Part shown: piece by piece, positions 37,279-48,376 of the stretch
How positions within the stretch are numbered: position 1 is the first letter of the stretch
Layout of the letters: the number at the start of each line of letters is the position of its first letter
From: Arthrobacter sp. H16F315
Lineage (GTDB): Bacteria > Actinomycetota > Actinomycetes > Actinomycetales > Micrococcaceae
DNA length: 64,000 bases
Assembly (NCBI RefSeq): GCF_024124825.1
Contig: NZ_JAMXSS010000002.1
Location: 1,674,001 to 1,738,000 of the forward strand
Reading direction: 5' to 3'
The notes under the pieces: generated by a model
What the model was told of the DNA's origin: nothing
The model's database searches: none
The model's input: the letters and a program-made list of their open reading frames with translations, nothing else
Program-made: the position numbers and the translations under genes

Positions 37279-37332
37279 CCGCACGCAGTTGTGGCGTGTC
37301 CCCCGCGGGGGACACGCCACAACTGCGTGCGG
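37279..37332. terminator. 54-bp perfect palindrome between convergent glmM and mscL
   Basis: Bases 37279-37305 are the exact reverse complement of 37306-37332, with the centre CCCCCGCGGGGG. It can fold from either strand and probably ends both transcripts. Its arms contain CGCAGTTGTGGCG, shared with the palindrome at 13747-13794. Confidence 0.8.
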
Positions 37333-37337
37333 CGCCG

Positions 37338-37745
37338 TTAGCTGGCGCGCCCGCTCTGGAGAGCGTCCCGAATTTCGGTGAGCAAGGCGATCTGGGGATC
37401 CTCGGCTGCTTCTGCCTTGACGTCGGCGTTGATGCCGAGGCGGCGGTTGCGTCGTTCGATCATATGGTTCATGGGGACGACGACAACAAAGTAGATAGCT
37501 GCCGCGATCAGGAGAAAGTTGACGATCGCGGTCAGCAGCACGCCGAACTTGATGTCATTTCCGTTCAAGGTAACAACGGCGAAACTGTCGAAGTTGGGCG
37601 AACCCACCAGGCCTGCGATGAACGGCATCAGCACGCTCTGGACCAGTGCCGTTACCACGGCGCCAAAAGCGGCGCCGATGACGACTGCGACGGCAAGGTC
37701 TACGACATTGCCCTTGAGAATAAAGTTCTTGAACCCGGTAAGCAT
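37338..37745 (-). CDS. mscL: Large-conductance mechanosensitive channel
   Basis: MscL is a pentameric membrane channel that opens on hypo-osmotic shock. The 135 residues begin MLTGFKNFILKGNVVDLAVA with the amphipathic N-helix and pore-lining TM1, then a short periplasmic loop (GSPNFDSFAVV) and TM2 (LLIAAAIYFVVVVPMNHM). The start is the ATG with GAGGAC in front; a longer upstream reading adds residues not seen in the family. Confidence 0.95.
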   Translation of the reverse strand: MLTGFKNFILKGNVVDLAVAVVIGAAFGAVVTALVQSVLMPFIAGLVGSPNFDSFAVVTLNGNDIKFGVLLTAIVNFLLIAAAIYFVVVVPMNHMIERRNRRLGINADVKAEAAEDPQIALLTEIRDALQSGRAS

Positions 37746-37846
37746 GTCCTCAAAATAGCCGACCTGTGTGAACACCCCGTGTCAGGGAGGTTAGTTCCCG
37801 TACCGTGTCGGCCGGCCGCTTCGGAGCTCGCGTCCAGGCGCCGGGC

Positions 37847-38739
37847 CTACCTGTAGCCCGGCGCCGCTTCGAGGCCGAAGTACTCCTCGAGGGTCGCAAC
37901 GCCCAGGGTGTTCATATCGACCGCCGCTTCCACGCCCACGTAGCGCAGGTGCCACGGTTCGTAGTAGTAGCCGGTTCGCTCGTGGAACATCCACGGGTAG
38001 CGCACCACAAAACCGAACCGATGGGCGTTGGCCTTAGCCCAAAGTGCTGCCGGTTGCGTGGCGAATGCGGGAGTGAAGCTGTCCTGCCCGCTGCCGTCGC
38101 CGATGTCGAAGGACCAGCCCGTCTGGTGTTCCGAATAGCCCGGCCGGGCGGATGCGGTATCCGCACCGGCCTGCCCCTCCGCAGCCACCCACTTGTTATA
38201 GGTCGCGATCTGGGTGGCGAAGGAGCGGTACCCGCTGGCCAGGGTGATGGAGATGCCGTCGGCTGCAGCCGCAGCAAACATCTCTTCCGCTGCTGCCGCC
38301 GTCGTGCTGTTCAGTAGCGCCGCTTCGCCGGAGGTGGCCAGGCGCACGCGCGGCTGGACGAGGCCGGCCGGAGCGAAGTCGGCGGGGGAGAGCGGCCGGT
38401 GCTTGTTCACGATGACCCACGGGCTCGCCGGGTCGGTGAGTGAGTGCCGGGCCGGGGGTGCTGCGGTGGACGCAGCCGGGGCCGGAGCTGCTGCTGTTGG
38501 TTCGGTGGCTGCGGGACTGTCCGGCAGAATGCCTGCCGAAGCCGTCGCCGAAACTGTCCCCCGGTTGCTGCCGGCGGCGTTGCCGGCACGGACGGCGGCG
38601 GCCGGACCCCTTCGGGAGCGCAGGCGCTGAGGACCGCGAGGCCCGAGCCGGCCAGCAGCAGCCGGCTGAAAGCCCGCCTGCCGGGGCCGGCGACCGACTC
38701 CGGTGCCGGCTGCGGCCCGGCCGAACCGTCATGGCACAC
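37847..38739 (-). CDS. D-alanyl-D-alanine carboxypeptidase lipoprotein, VanY type (frame broken as sequenced)
   Basis: The C-terminal 190 residues are a zinc M15B peptidase that trims peptidoglycan stem peptides: GISITLASGYRSFATQIATY, the metal motif SEHQTGWSFDIG and EPWHLRYVG. The N-terminus, in another frame, has a twin-arginine-like segment (GRRAFSRLLLAG) and lipobox LSAC at Cys40, then a Pro/Ala-rich linker. The two parts join if the five-C run at 38558-38562 (plus strand) is given one more base, yielding 297 residues. The GTG at 38739 follows AAGGTGTAGCACAC and lies just past coaA. A start at the GTG at 38410 would lose the export signal. Confidence 0.82.
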
Positions 38740-38744
38740 GTGTG

Positions 38745-39710
38745 CTACACCTTGCGGAGCAGCATACGGCGGATGGAGTGGTCTGCGTCCTTGGTCAGGA
38801 CCAGCTGTGCCCGGCCCCGGGTGGGGAGCACGTTCTCTTCGAGGTTCGGTTCGTTGATGCGTTTCCAGATATCCCGGGCAGTCTGTTCCGCCTCGGCATC
38901 CGAGAGCGTGGCGTAGCGGTGGAAGTAGGACTCCGGCTGCGCAAACGCCGTGGTCCGAAGGGTGCGGAAGCGGTCCACATACCACTCCTCTATATAGGAG
39001 GTTTTGGCGTCAACATAGATGGAAAAGTCGAAGAAGTCACTCAGCGCCAGCCCCTGCCGGCCGTCCTGGCGCGGCCTGGCCGGCGCCAGGACGTTGAGCC
39101 CCTCAACGATCAGCACATCGGGGCGGCGCACCACCACTTCCTTGCCCGGGACGATGTCGTACGTTACGTGGGAGTACCAGGGCGCCCGGACTTCCTCGGC
39201 CCCGCCCTTGATCTCGCTGACAAAGCGGAGCAGGGCGCGGCGGTCGTAGGATTCGGGGAATCCCTTCCGTTCCAGCAGCTGGCGCCGCTTGAGTTCGGCC
39301 AGCGGGTACAGGAAACCGTCGGTGGTGATCAGCTCCACGTTGGGGGTACCGGGCCACCGGCGGAGCATCTCGCGGAGTACCCGGGCGATTGTCGATTTGC
39401 CCACGGCGACCGAGCCGGCGACGCCGATCACAAACGGCGTGCGCTGGGTCTGCTCACCCAGGAACGTTGTGGTCGCGGCATGGAGCTGGCCTGCCGCCTC
39501 GACATACAAATGCAGGAGCCGGGACAAGGGGAGATAGACCTCGCGGACTTCCTTTATATCCAGGGGGTCGCCGAGGCCACGGAGACGGAGCACGTCTTCC
39601 CGGTTGAGGGGCTGCTCCATCTGGGCAGCGAGCCGGGACCAGGTCTGCCGGTCCAGCTCCACGAACGGGGAGACGCCGTCGCCGTTCGCATCATTGCGTT
39701 GCAAAGTCAC
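38745..39710 (-). CDS. coaA: Pantothenate kinase type I
   Basis: CoaA phosphorylates pantothenate, the first step of CoA synthesis. The 321 residues include the P-loop [30 protein letters not shown] and the pantothenate-site region ([20 protein letters not shown]). Start is GTG; no binding site precedes it, but CAGAAT lies 7 nt upstream. It lies upstream of the VanY-type gene with a 5-nt gap and diverges from glmS. Confidence 0.96.
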   Translation of the reverse strand: MTLQRNDANGDGVSPFVELDRQTWSRLAAQMEQPLNREDVLRLRGLGDPLDIKEVREVYLPLSRLLHLYVEAAGQLHAATTTFLGEQTQRTPFVIGVAGSVAVGKSTIARVLREMLRRWPGTPNVELITTDGFLYPLAELKRRQLLERKGFPESYDRRALLRFVSEIKGGAEEVRAPWYSHVTYDIVPGKEVVVRRPDVLIVEGLNVLAPARPRQDGRQGLALSDFFDFSIYVDAKTSYIEEWYVDRFRTLRTTAFAQPESYFHRYATLSDAEAEQTARDIWKRINEPNLEENVLPTRGRAQLVLTKDADHSIRRMLLRKV

Positions 39711-39717
39711 CCTAGAG

Positions 39718-39723
39718 ATTCTG
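39718..39723 (-). promoter_or_regulatory. Candidate -10 of coaA (leaderless)
   Basis: On the minus strand CAGAAT is followed by 7 nt and then the GTG start at 39710. No -35 is evident. Confidence 0.35.
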
Positions 39724-39828
39724 CCCTCCGTCGGGCCGAGAGCGAAATGGGCCGTCAGCGGACCGCCGCGCAGCGGGCAGGTGGCGGGCCGGGGTGCTGA
39801 TCCTACGCCGGGGGCCCGGGAAACCCGC

Positions 39829-39834
39829 TAGGCT
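39829..39834 (+). promoter_or_regulatory. Candidate -10 of glmS (leaderless)
   Basis: TAGGCT lies 7 nt before the glmS ATG at 39842; the intervening TGTGTCC has no binding site. Confidence 0.45.
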
Positions 39835-39841
39835 TGTGTCC

Positions 39842-41734
39842 ATGTGTGGAATCGTTGGATATGTGGGCCACTCCGCTGGCCGGGTAAATACTGGACACAA
39901 TGCCCTGGACGTTGTCCTTGAGGGACTGCGGCGCTTGGAATACCGGGGCTACGACTCTGCAGGGATCGCCGTTGTGGCGGACGGAACCATTTCATCGCGC
40001 AAGAAGTCGGGCAAGCTGAGCAACCTGATCGCCGAACTTGAGGCCAACCCGCTGCCTGACTCGCTGACCGGCATCGGTCACACACGATGGGCAACCCACG
40101 GCGGTCCGACGGACCAGAACGCGCACCCGCACCTCTCCGACGGGGGCAAGCTGGCTGTCATCCACAACGGCATCATCGAAAACTTCGCCGAACTCAAGCT
40201 GGAACTCGTGCACAAGGGAGTGACTTTCCTCTCCGAGACGGACACCGAAGTCGCTGCGGCACTCCTGGGCGATATCTACCGGAACCAACTCCAGGGCGAC
40301 CCCGCCAAGGGCGGCCTCACCAAAGCCATGCAGCTTGCCTGCCAGCGCCTGGAAGGTGCGTTTACCCTCCTCGCCGTCCACGCGGACCAGCCCGATGTTG
40401 TGGTGGCAGCCCGCCGGAACTCCCCGCTCGTCGTCGGACTCGGTGACGGCGAGAATTTTCTCGGCTCGGACGTCTCCGGGTTCATCGACTACACCCGGCG
40501 CGCCGTCGAACTCGGCCAGGACCAGATCGTCACCATCACCGCAGACACCGTGGAAATCACCGACTTCTACGGCGCCCCGGCCGAGGGCAAGGAATACCAC
40601 GTCAACTGGGATCCGGCTTCGGCGGAAAAGGGCGGCTTCCCGTCCTTTATGGAAAAAGAAATCCACGACCAGCCGGACGCTGTCCTGCAGACCCTGTTGG
40701 GCCGCTCGGACATCAACGGCAAGCTGACCCTCGACGAGCTCCGGGTAGATCCGGAACTGCTCAAGAACGTCAACAAGATCATCGTCCTCGCCTGCGGCAC
40801 CTCCGCCTACGCCGGCCAGGTCGCCAAGTACGCGATCGAGCACTGGTGCCGGATCCCGACCGAGGTGGAGCTCTCGCACGAATTCCGCTACCGCGACCCG
40901 ATTGTGGACGAGAACACCCTGATCGTCTCGATTTCCCAGTCCGGCGAGACCATGGACACCCTGATGGCCGTCCGTTACGCCAAGGAACAGGGCGCCAAAA
41001 CGGTCTCGATCTGCAACACCAACGGGTCCACCATCCCGCGTGAGTCCGACGCCGTGCTGTACACCCACGCCGGGCCGGAAATCGCCGTCGCCTCCACCAA
41101 GGCTTTCCTGGCGCAGATCACCGCCGCCTACCTCCTGGGCCTCTACTTGGCCCAGCTGCGCGGCAACAAGTTCCAGGGCGAGATCAAGGACATCCTCGCG
41201 GACCTGAACAAGATCCCGGCCAAGATCCAGCAGATCCTCGACAACGAAGCACAGATCAAGGAACTCGGCCAGTCCATGGCGGACGCCAAATCCGTCCTGT
41301 TCCTGGGCCGCCACGTCGGCTTCCCCGTGGCAATGGAGGGTGCGCTCAAGCTCAAGGAACTCGCCTACATCCACGCCGAGGGTTTTGCCGCCGGTGAACT
41401 CAAGCACGGCCCGATCGCCCTGATCGAAGAGGGCCAGCCCGTGTTCGTGGTGGTTCCCTCGCCCCGCGGCCGCGACTCGCTGCACGCCAAGGTTGTCTCA
41501 AACATCCAGGAGGTCCGGGCCCGCGGCGCCAAGACCATCGTCATCGCGGAAGAAGGCGACGAGGCTGTCAAGGCATACGCCGAGCATGTCTTCTACATCC
41601 CCGAGACCCCCACGCTGCTGGCACCGCTGCTCAGTACCGTTCCACTGCAGATCTTTGCCCTTGCCCTGGCCTCCGCCAAGGGTTACGACGTGGACCAGCC
41701 TCGCAACCTGGCCAAGAGCGTGACCGTAGAATAG
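39842..41734 (+). CDS. glmS: Glutamine--fructose-6-phosphate aminotransferase
   Basis: GlmS makes glucosamine-6-phosphate from fructose-6-phosphate and glutamine, the entry to amino-sugar synthesis. The 630 residues start MCGIVGYVG, with Cys2 the glutaminase nucleophile, contain [11 protein letters not shown] and two SIS domains ([16 protein letters not shown] and [20 protein letters not shown]), and end [10 protein letters not shown]. This start exposes Cys2 as required; the upstream in-frame ATG would not. acpS follows after 4 nt. Confidence 0.98.
   Translation: MCGIVGYVGHSAGRVNTGHNALDVVLEGLRRLEYRGYDSAGIAVVADGTISSRKKSGKLSNLIAELEANPLPDSLTGIGHTRWATHGGPTDQNAHPHLSDGGKLAVIHNGIIENFAELKLELVHKGVTFLSETDTEVAAALLGDIYRNQLQGDPAKGGLTKAMQLACQRLEGAFTLLAVHADQPDVVVAARRNSPLVVGLGDGENFLGSDVSGFIDYTRRAVELGQDQIVTITADTVEITDFYGAPAEGKEYHVNWDPASAEKGGFPSFMEKEIHDQPDAVLQTLLGRSDINGKLTLDELRVDPELLKNVNKIIVLACGTSAYAGQVAKYAIEHWCRIPTEVELSHEFRYRDPIVDENTLIVSISQSGETMDTLMAVRYAKEQGAKTVSICNTNGSTIPRESDAVLYTHAGPEIAVASTKAFLAQITAAYLLGLYLAQLRGNKFQGEIKDILADLNKIPAKIQQILDNEAQIKELGQSMADAKSVLFLGRHVGFPVAMEGALKLKELAYIHAEGFAAGELKHGPIALIEEGQPVFVVVPSPRGRDSLHAKVVSNIQEVRARGAKTIVIAEEGDEAVKAYAEHVFYIPETPTLLAPLLSTVPLQIFALALASAKGYDVDQPRNLAKSVTVE
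41727..41732 (+). promoter_or_regulatory. Candidate -10 of acpS inside the glmS 3' end
   Basis: TAGAAT, an almost perfect actinobacterial -10, overlaps the last glmS codons and stop and lies 6 nt before the acpS ATG at 41739. It could give a leaderless acpS mRNA in addition to readthrough. Confidence 0.35.
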
Positions 41735-41738
41735 CGCC

Positions 41739-42086
41739 ATGATTGTTGGCATTGGCGTAGACGTCGTAGACATTGAACGGTTCGGCCGGCAGCTGGAGCG
41801 CACCCCCGGGCTGCGTGACAGGCTGTTTGTGCCGGCGGAGCGCGAACTGAACACCCGCTCCCTGGCTGCCCGGTTCGCCGCCAAGGAAGCCGTGGCCAAG
41901 GTCCTCGGCGCTCCGGCCGGCATGAACTGGCAGGACTGCTGGATCGGTCTTGACCAGCACGGGCCCACCGTCCAGGTCAAAGGAACTGTGCTTGCCGTGG
42001 CGGAGTCGAAGGGCGTTAAACGCTGGCACCTGTCGATGAGCCACGACGGCGGTATTGCCACGGCGACGGTCATCGCCGAAAGCTGA
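41739..42086 (+). CDS. acpS: Holo-[acyl-carrier-protein] synthase
   Basis: AcpS transfers 4'-phosphopantetheine from CoA to acyl carrier protein. The 115 residues include [17 protein letters not shown] and the magnesium/CoA motif [13 protein letters not shown], then [15 protein letters not shown]. It follows glmS closely and sits one gene before nnr. Linked upstream metabolism is provided by coaA nearby. Confidence 0.96.
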   Translation: MIVGIGVDVVDIERFGRQLERTPGLRDRLFVPAERELNTRSLAARFAAKEAVAKVLGAPAGMNWQDCWIGLDQHGPTVQVKGTVLAVAESKGVKRWHLSMSHDGGIATATVIAES

Positions 42087-42149
42087 GCGTTACCCGCCTG
42101 ACCAGAACCGGACTACCCGCAGCGAGTGCACCGCGAACGGACTGAAACG

Positions 42150-43675
42150 ATGATCAGCGCCTACACCGGAATCCAGATTCGTGCGGCTGAAGAGAGCTTT
42201 CTCCTCGCCAGCCGGGCACCCCGCGCGGGCGCTGTCCTGATGCAGCGGGCCGCCTACGGGCTGGCCAACGCGGTAGTCCGCGAGCTCCGGTCCCGCGGCA
42301 GCCGGCTCTATGGCGCCAGCGTCACGGTGCTGGCCGGGAAGGGCAACAACGGCGGGGACGGATTGTTCGCGGCAGCCATGCTGGCGGGCCGGGGAATGCG
42401 GACGACGGCCGTCCTGACGGGGGAGAAGCCCATCCGGGGGCACTCACCGCCTTTGAAGCGGCAGGCGGCCGGGTGCTGCGGCTGTCGTCGGAGAACACCG
42501 CCGCCGCCGCGCTGGCCGCCGCCGGTTCCGGCGTCGTGATCGACGCGGTCCTTGGCACGGGCGCCCGCGGCGGGCTCCGCGGCCCTGCCGCTGCGCTGTT
42601 CGAGCAGCTGGCGGGGTCGCGCCCCGGACTCGTGGTGGCCTGCGATCTCCCCAGCGGCGTAGACGCCGATACCGGTGAAGTCAGCGGACCCGTGCTGCGC
42701 GCCGAACTTACTGTGACCTTTGGGGCGGCCAAGGCCGGCCTGCTGGCCGATCCCGGCGCGGACTTCGCCGGCCGCGTGCAGCTTGTCCGCATCGGCATTG
42801 ACGATGTCCTGCCGGAGCCGGCCCTGCGCCGCTTCGAAGCCGGGGATCTGTCCGCGCTCCTGCCGCATCCGGAACGGCGCTCCCAGAAGTACTCCCGCGG
42901 TGTCCTGGGTGTTGTGGCAGGATCGACGCGCTATCCCGGCGCAGCCGTCCTGGCCTGCCGCGGCGCGCTGGCCGCAGGGGCGGGCATGGTGCGCTACCTC
43001 GGCCCGCCCGAGGTCTCCGACCTGGTCCGGCGCTCCTGCCCCGAAGTTGTCTGCGGCTCCGGCAGCGTCGCTGATGCCCGCGTCCAGGCGTGGCTCCTGG
43101 GCCCGGGCCTTGATGAGCAAGCACACGCGCAACTGGAGCGCGTCAGCGACGCCGCCGCCGCCGGCCTTCCGGTCGTCGCGGACGCCGGGGCGCTGCCGGC
43201 TTTGCCGCGGACCCTCGCCCCGCACGTTGTGCTGACGCCGCACGCTGGCGAACTTGCCGCCCTGCTGGCTCGATACGGCGACGGAGCCGGCCGTTCCGCG
43301 GTGGAAAGCGCCACGCTCGCGGCCGCCCGGCGGGCCAGCGGGCTCACCGGCGCCACGGTACTGCTCAAGGGCGCCACAACCCTCGTCGCCGCACCGTCCG
43401 GGACCGTCTTCAGCCAGTCCGAAGCGACACCCTGGCTGGCAACGGCCGGCAGCGGAGATGTCCTGGCCGGTGTCCTCGGCGGCCTCCTGGCGCAGCTGTC
43501 GGATCACTCTGGAGCTTTCGCGCGCCGCGGCATTGCTGCCGCCGACCGCTGGGCCGCAATCGCGGCGCTGGCCGCCAGCGTCCACGGCCGGGCCGGGATC
43601 CTGGCATCGGGCGGCGGGCCGGTGACGGCGTCGAACGTTGCGGAGGCCGTACGGGAGGTTATGTCGAGGATGTAA
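42150..43675 (+). CDS. nnr: Bifunctional NAD(P)HX epimerase/dehydratase (frame broken as sequenced)
   Basis: Nnr repairs hydrated NADH and NADPH. The N-terminal YjeF epimerase domain shows VLAGKGNNGGDGLFAAAML and, later, GVVIDAVLGTGARGGLRGP; the C-terminal ADP/ATP-dependent dehydratase shows HAGELAALLARYG and TAGSGDVLAGVLGGLLAQL. As sequenced the first frame drifts after LTGEKP. One more C in the run at 42429-42431 gives EKPHPGALTAFEAAGGRVLR and a 508-residue protein ending at 43675. The ATG at 42150 is the likely start; a GTG at 42126 is in frame. Confidence 0.9.
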
Positions 43676-43766
43676 TATAACCGCGCGTTGAGTGCGCCAC
43701 GTCAGATAGTAACCTTACTTACAAGTAGTCTTTCTAGAGAATTTTCGCCACGCACGAGGAGTACAC

Positions 43767-46007
43767 ATGGAAGTCTGGCCCGGAACGGCATATCCGCTGG
43801 GAGCCACTTTTGACGGCACCGGAACAAATTTTGCCCTGTTCAGCGAACGCGCCGATCGGGTGGAGCTGTGCATCCTCGCTGATGACCTGACCGAAACCCG
43901 GGTTGAGCTGACCGAGGTGGACGGCTATGTGTGGCACTGCTACCTGCCGCACATCCAGCCCGGACAGAAATACGGCTACCGCGTCCACGGCCCGTATGAA
44001 CCCGAAAACGGCAACCGCTTCAACGCCAACAAGCTGCTGATGGACCCGTACGCCAAAGCAGTCCAAGGCCAGATTGACTGGGATCCGGCGCTCTTCACCT
44101 ATGAATTCGGCGACCCCGATTCCCGGAACGACAGCGATTCGGCGCCCCACACCATGCACGGTGTAGTCATCAACCCGTACTTCGAATGGGACGGGGACCG
44201 CCAGCTGCGGATCCCCTACCACCAGTCGGTCATCTACGAGGCGCACGTCAAGGGCCTGACCGAGCTGCACCCTGAAATCCCCGAAGAGCAGCGCGGCACC
44301 TACGCCGGCGTCGCGCACCCGGCGGTCATTGATCACATGAAAAAGCTCGGCGTCACCGCAATCGAACTCATGCCGGTGCACCAGTTCGTCAATGACGGCA
44401 CGCTCGAGGAAAAGGGCCTCAACAACTACTGGGGCTACAACACCATCGGCTTCTTCGCGCCGCAGAACACCTACAGCTCCTCCGGCGACGTCGGGCACCA
44501 GGTCCAGGAGTTCAAGGCCATGGTCCGCGATCTGCACCGGGCCGGCATCGAGGTGATCCTGGACGTGGTTTACAACCACACCGCGGAAGGGAACCACCTG
44601 GGCCCCACACTCTCCTTCAAGGGCATCGACAACCAGGCCTACTACCGGCTCGTTGACGACGACCAGAAGCACTACATGGATTACACCGGAACCGGAAACT
44701 CCCTCAACGTCCGGCACCCGCACTCCCTGCAGCTGTTGATGGACTCCCTGCGCTATTGGGTGACGGAGATGCACGTCGACGGCTTCCGCTTCGACCTCGC
44801 CTCCACCTTGGCCCGAGAATTCTACGACGTCGACAAGCTCTCCACCTTCTTCGAACTCATCCAGCAGGATCCGATTGTTTCCCAGGTGAAGCTGATCGCC
44901 GAGCCGTGGGACATCGGCCCCGGGGGCTACCAGGTGGGCAACTTCCCGCCGCAGTGGACCGAATGGAACGGCAAGTACCGCGATACGGTCCGCGACTTCT
45001 GGCGTGGTGAGGCATCCACCCTGGGTGAATTCGCGTCCCGTCTGACCGGCTCGGCGGACCTGTACGAAAGCTCTGCCCGGCGCCCGGTGGCCTCGATCAA
45101 CTTCGTCACCGCCCACGACGGCTTCACCATGCGCGACCTCGTCTCCTACAACGAGAAGCACAACGACGCCAACGGCGAAGGCAACAACGACGGCGAATCC
45201 CACAACCGCTCCTGGAACTGCGGCGAGGAGGGCGACACGGACAACGACCACGTCCTGACCCTCCGCGCCCGCCAGCAGCGCAACTTCATCGCCACCCTGC
45301 TGCTTTCGCAGGGCGTCCCGATGCTCCTGCACGGCGACGAACTGGGCCGCACCCAGCAGGGCAACAACAACACCTACTGCCAGGATTCGGAACTGAGCTG
45401 GATCCACTGGGAGGCGATGGACCAGCCGTTGGTCGAGTTCACCGCCTTCGTCAACAAGATCCGGCACGACCACCCGACGTTCCGGCGCAGCCGCTTCTTC
45501 GACGGCCGCCCGGTCCGCCGCGGCGAGGGCGAGAAGCTCCCGGACATCGTCTGGCTGAAAACGGACGGCACCGAAATGCTCCCGGAGGACTGGGACAGCG
45601 GCTTCGGGCGGACCATCGGTGTGTTCTACAACGGCGACGGCATCCAGGAGCAGGACTCCCGCGGACGCCGGATCACCGACGACAGCTTCCTGTTGTGCTT
45701 CAACGCCCACGACGACGACGTGGACTTCGCACTGCCGTCCACGGAGTACTCGCGGTTCTGGGACGTGCTTGTGGACACCGCAGACCAGGCTGACACCGAG
45801 GAGCCGCTTAAGGCTGGTGCGGTGGTGAAGCTCGCGGCCAAGTCGATGGTGGTGCTCCGCGCCCACTCCGGTCCTGAGGTGGAAGTGGACTACTCCGCAG
45901 CCGCGTCGCTGGCCTCCATGGCCGAGCACGAGGACGCCCTCGAGGAAATGGTGGAGTCCCAGGAGGAAGCCGCCGCTACCAGCGCTTCGAAGGCTGCCGC
46001 CGAATGA
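43767..46007 (+). CDS. glgX: Glycogen debranching enzyme GlgX
   Basis: GlgX, a GH13 isoamylase-type enzyme of 746 residues, removes short alpha-1,6 branches from glycogen. An N-terminal CBM48-like domain ([20 protein letters not shown]) precedes the barrel with the catalytic Asp in [11 protein letters not shown], Glu in [13 protein letters not shown] and Asp in [13 protein letters not shown]. The C-terminal tail of about 35 residues is Glu/Ala-rich. GAGGAGTACAC precedes the ATG, and the stop overlaps the treY ATG (ATGA), so the products released may feed directly into TreY. Confidence 0.96.
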   Translation: MEVWPGTAYPLGATFDGTGTNFALFSERADRVELCILADDLTETRVELTEVDGYVWHCYLPHIQPGQKYGYRVHGPYEPENGNRFNANKLLMDPYAKAVQGQIDWDPALFTYEFGDPDSRNDSDSAPHTMHGVVINPYFEWDGDRQLRIPYHQSVIYEAHVKGLTELHPEIPEEQRGTYAGVAHPAVIDHMKKLGVTAIELMPVHQFVNDGTLEEKGLNNYWGYNTIGFFAPQNTYSSSGDVGHQVQEFKAMVRDLHRAGIEVILDVVYNHTAEGNHLGPTLSFKGIDNQAYYRLVDDDQKHYMDYTGTGNSLNVRHPHSLQLLMDSLRYWVTEMHVDGFRFDLASTLAREFYDVDKLSTFFELIQQDPIVSQVKLIAEPWDIGPGGYQVGNFPPQWTEWNGKYRDTVRDFWRGEASTLGEFASRLTGSADLYESSARRPVASINFVTAHDGFTMRDLVSYNEKHNDANGEGNNDGESHNRSWNCGEEGDTDNDHVLTLRARQQRNFIATLLLSQGVPMLLHGDELGRTQQGNNNTYCQDSELSWIHWEAMDQPLVEFTAFVNKIRHDHPTFRRSRFFDGRPVRRGEGEKLPDIVWLKTDGTEMLPEDWDSGFGRTIGVFYNGDGIQEQDSRGRRITDDSFLLCFNAHDDDVDFALPSTEYSRFWDVLVDTADQADTEEPLKAGAVVKLAAKSMVVLRAHSGPEVEVDYSAAASLASMAEHEDALEEMVESQEEAAATSASKAAAE

Positions 46008-48347
46008 GGACTCCTGTCTCCACCTACCGGCTGCAGGTCCGGCCCGGGTTCACCCTCCAGGATGCTGCCGAGACCGTGCCGTACCTGAAATCGCTCGGCG
46101 TGGACTGGATCTACCTCTCGCCGATCCTCACCGCCGAAAAGGGATCGGACCATGGCTACGACGTCACCGACCCCGCCGCGATCGACCCTGACCGCGGCGG
46201 CGCCGAGGGTCTGATCGCGGCGTCGAAGGCGGCGCGGGACGCCGGCATGGGTGTGCTCGTTGACATCGTGCCCAACCATGTCGGCGTCGCAACCCCCGCC
46301 CAGAACCCGTGGTGGTGGTCCCTGCTCAAGGAGGGACAGCAGTCCCGTTACGCCCCGGCGTTCGACGTCGACTGGGACTTTGGGGAAGGCAGGATCCGGA
46401 TCCCCGTCCTCGGGGGAGGACTCCGACGTTGACGCGCTGGAGATCAAGGACGGGGAGCTGCGGTACTACGACCACCGCTTCCCGCTGGCCGAGGGCACGT
46501 ATACCGCAGGTGACTCTTCTGCCGATGACCCCCGCGAGGTGCACGACCGGCAGCACTACGAGCTGATCGGCTGGCGCCGGGCCGACGACGAACTGAACTA
46601 CCGCAGGTTCTTTGCCGTCAATTCCCTGGCCGGCATCCGGGTCGAGCTCCCGGAGGTCTTCGATGAGGCCCACGCCGAGATTGTCCGCTGGTTCCGCGAG
46701 GGCCTGGTTGACGGTCTCCGGATCGACCACCCGGACGGCCTGGCCGACCCGGAGGGTTACCTGCACCGGCTCCGCGAAGTGACCGGCGGCAGCTACCTGC
46801 TGATCGAGAAGATCCTCGAGCCCGGAGAGCAGCTTCCGGCCAGCTTCGACTGCGACGGAACCACCGGGTACGACGCCCTCGCGGACGTGGACCGGCTCTT
46901 CGTCGACCCCGCCGGGCAGGCAGACCTCGACGCCCTCGACACCGGGCTGCGCGGCGGCCAGGCGGCGGACTACGAGGACATGATCCGGGGTACCAAGCGC
47001 CGGATCACGGACGGGATCCTGCACTCCGAGATGCTTCGGCTGGCCCGGCTGGTCCCGGCCGGCACCGGGCTCAGGGCAGACCAGAGCGCCGACGCCCTGT
47101 CCGAGATCATCGCCGCTTTCCCCGTTTACCGCAGCTACCTGCCCGTGGGCGCCGACGTCCTGGCGGAAGCGTGCGAACTCGCAGCCGGCCGGCGTCCTGA
47201 CCTCGCCGACGCTATTGCGATGCTGCTCCCGCTGCTGCTTGACGCGGGCCCGGAGCCCGACGCCGAGCTGGGGCGCCGCTTCCAGCAGACCTCCGGCATG
47301 GTCATGGCCAAGGGGGTGGAGGACACCGCGTTCTTCCGCTACACCCGGCTGGGCACCCTGACGGAGGTCGGCGCCGACCCTACCGAGTTCTCCCTCGCAG
47401 CGGAAGAATTCCATCACCGGATGGCGCGCCGGCAGGCGGAGCTCCCGTTGTCCATGACCACGCTGAGCACCCACGACACCAAACGCAGCGAAGACACCCG
47501 AGCACGGATCTCGGTGCTTGCCGAATTGGCGCCGGAATGGCGGGCTGCCCTGGCCCGGCTTCAGGACCTTGCCCCGCTGCCGGACGGACCGCTGGCCAAC
47601 CTGTTGTGGCAAGCCATCGCCGGAGCCTGGCCCGCGGACCGTGAGCGTTTGCAGTCCTATGCACTGAAGGCCGCCCGTGAGGCCGGCAACTCCACCGACT
47701 GGGTGGATCCGGACGCGGGCTTCGAGGAGAAGCTGGCCGCCGTCGTCGACGCGGCCTTTGACAACCCTGAGGTTGTGGCGGAACTGGAATCCCTGGTGCA
47801 GCTGCTGAATCCCTATGGTGCCGTCAATTCGCTTGGGGCCAAGCTGGTTCAGCTGACCATGCCGGGAGTCCCCGATGTCTACCAGGGCACCGAGTTCTGG
47901 GACCGCTCGCTGACCGATCCGGATAACCGGCGGCCCTTCGACTACGGTGCGCGGCGTGCCGCCCTGGCCGCGCTGGACGCGGGTGAACGTCCGGCGTCGT
48001 ACACCGATGACGCGGCGAAACTCCTGGTCACCTCGAGGGCGCTGCGGCTGCGCCGCGGCCGGCCCGGGCTGTTCACGGGGTACCGCCCCGTGCTGGCTGC
48101 AGGGCCGGCTGCGGGGCATCTGGTCGGCTTTGACCGCGGCTCAGCGGCGGGACCGGGCGCGGTGACGCTCGCTACCCGGCTGCCCCGCACCCTGGAGCAG
48201 CAAGGCGGCTGGCGGAAGACCGCCATTGACCTGCCCGGAGCCATGACCGACGAACTGACCGGCGCCACGTTCGGCCCGGGTGCCGTGGAACTGGCAGCCA
48301 TCCTGGGCCGCTACCCGGTCGCCCTGCTGGTTCCCGCCGAGCACTGA
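46004..48347 (+). CDS. treY: Malto-oligosyltrehalose synthase TreY (frame broken as sequenced)
   Basis: TreY turns the reducing-end glucose of a malto-oligosaccharide into a trehalose linkage. The GH13 N-terminal part [20 protein letters not shown], then [18 protein letters not shown], and the catalytic region [17 protein letters not shown] and [12 protein letters not shown] are clear; [18 protein letters not shown] is a TreY signature. The first frame stops at 46432 after RIPVLGG. The GGGGG run near 46411-46415 has one G too many; with four it reads [19 protein letters not shown] and gives 780 residues. Coupled to glgX. Confidence 0.93.
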
Positions 48348-48376
48348 CATAACCTCCGAAAAGCGAACGGAAAGCT

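Noticed and set aside
43734..45929. Long minus-strand open frame opposite glgX
   Set aside because: It mirrors the glgX codon pattern and resembles no protein; glgX has all catalytic motifs.
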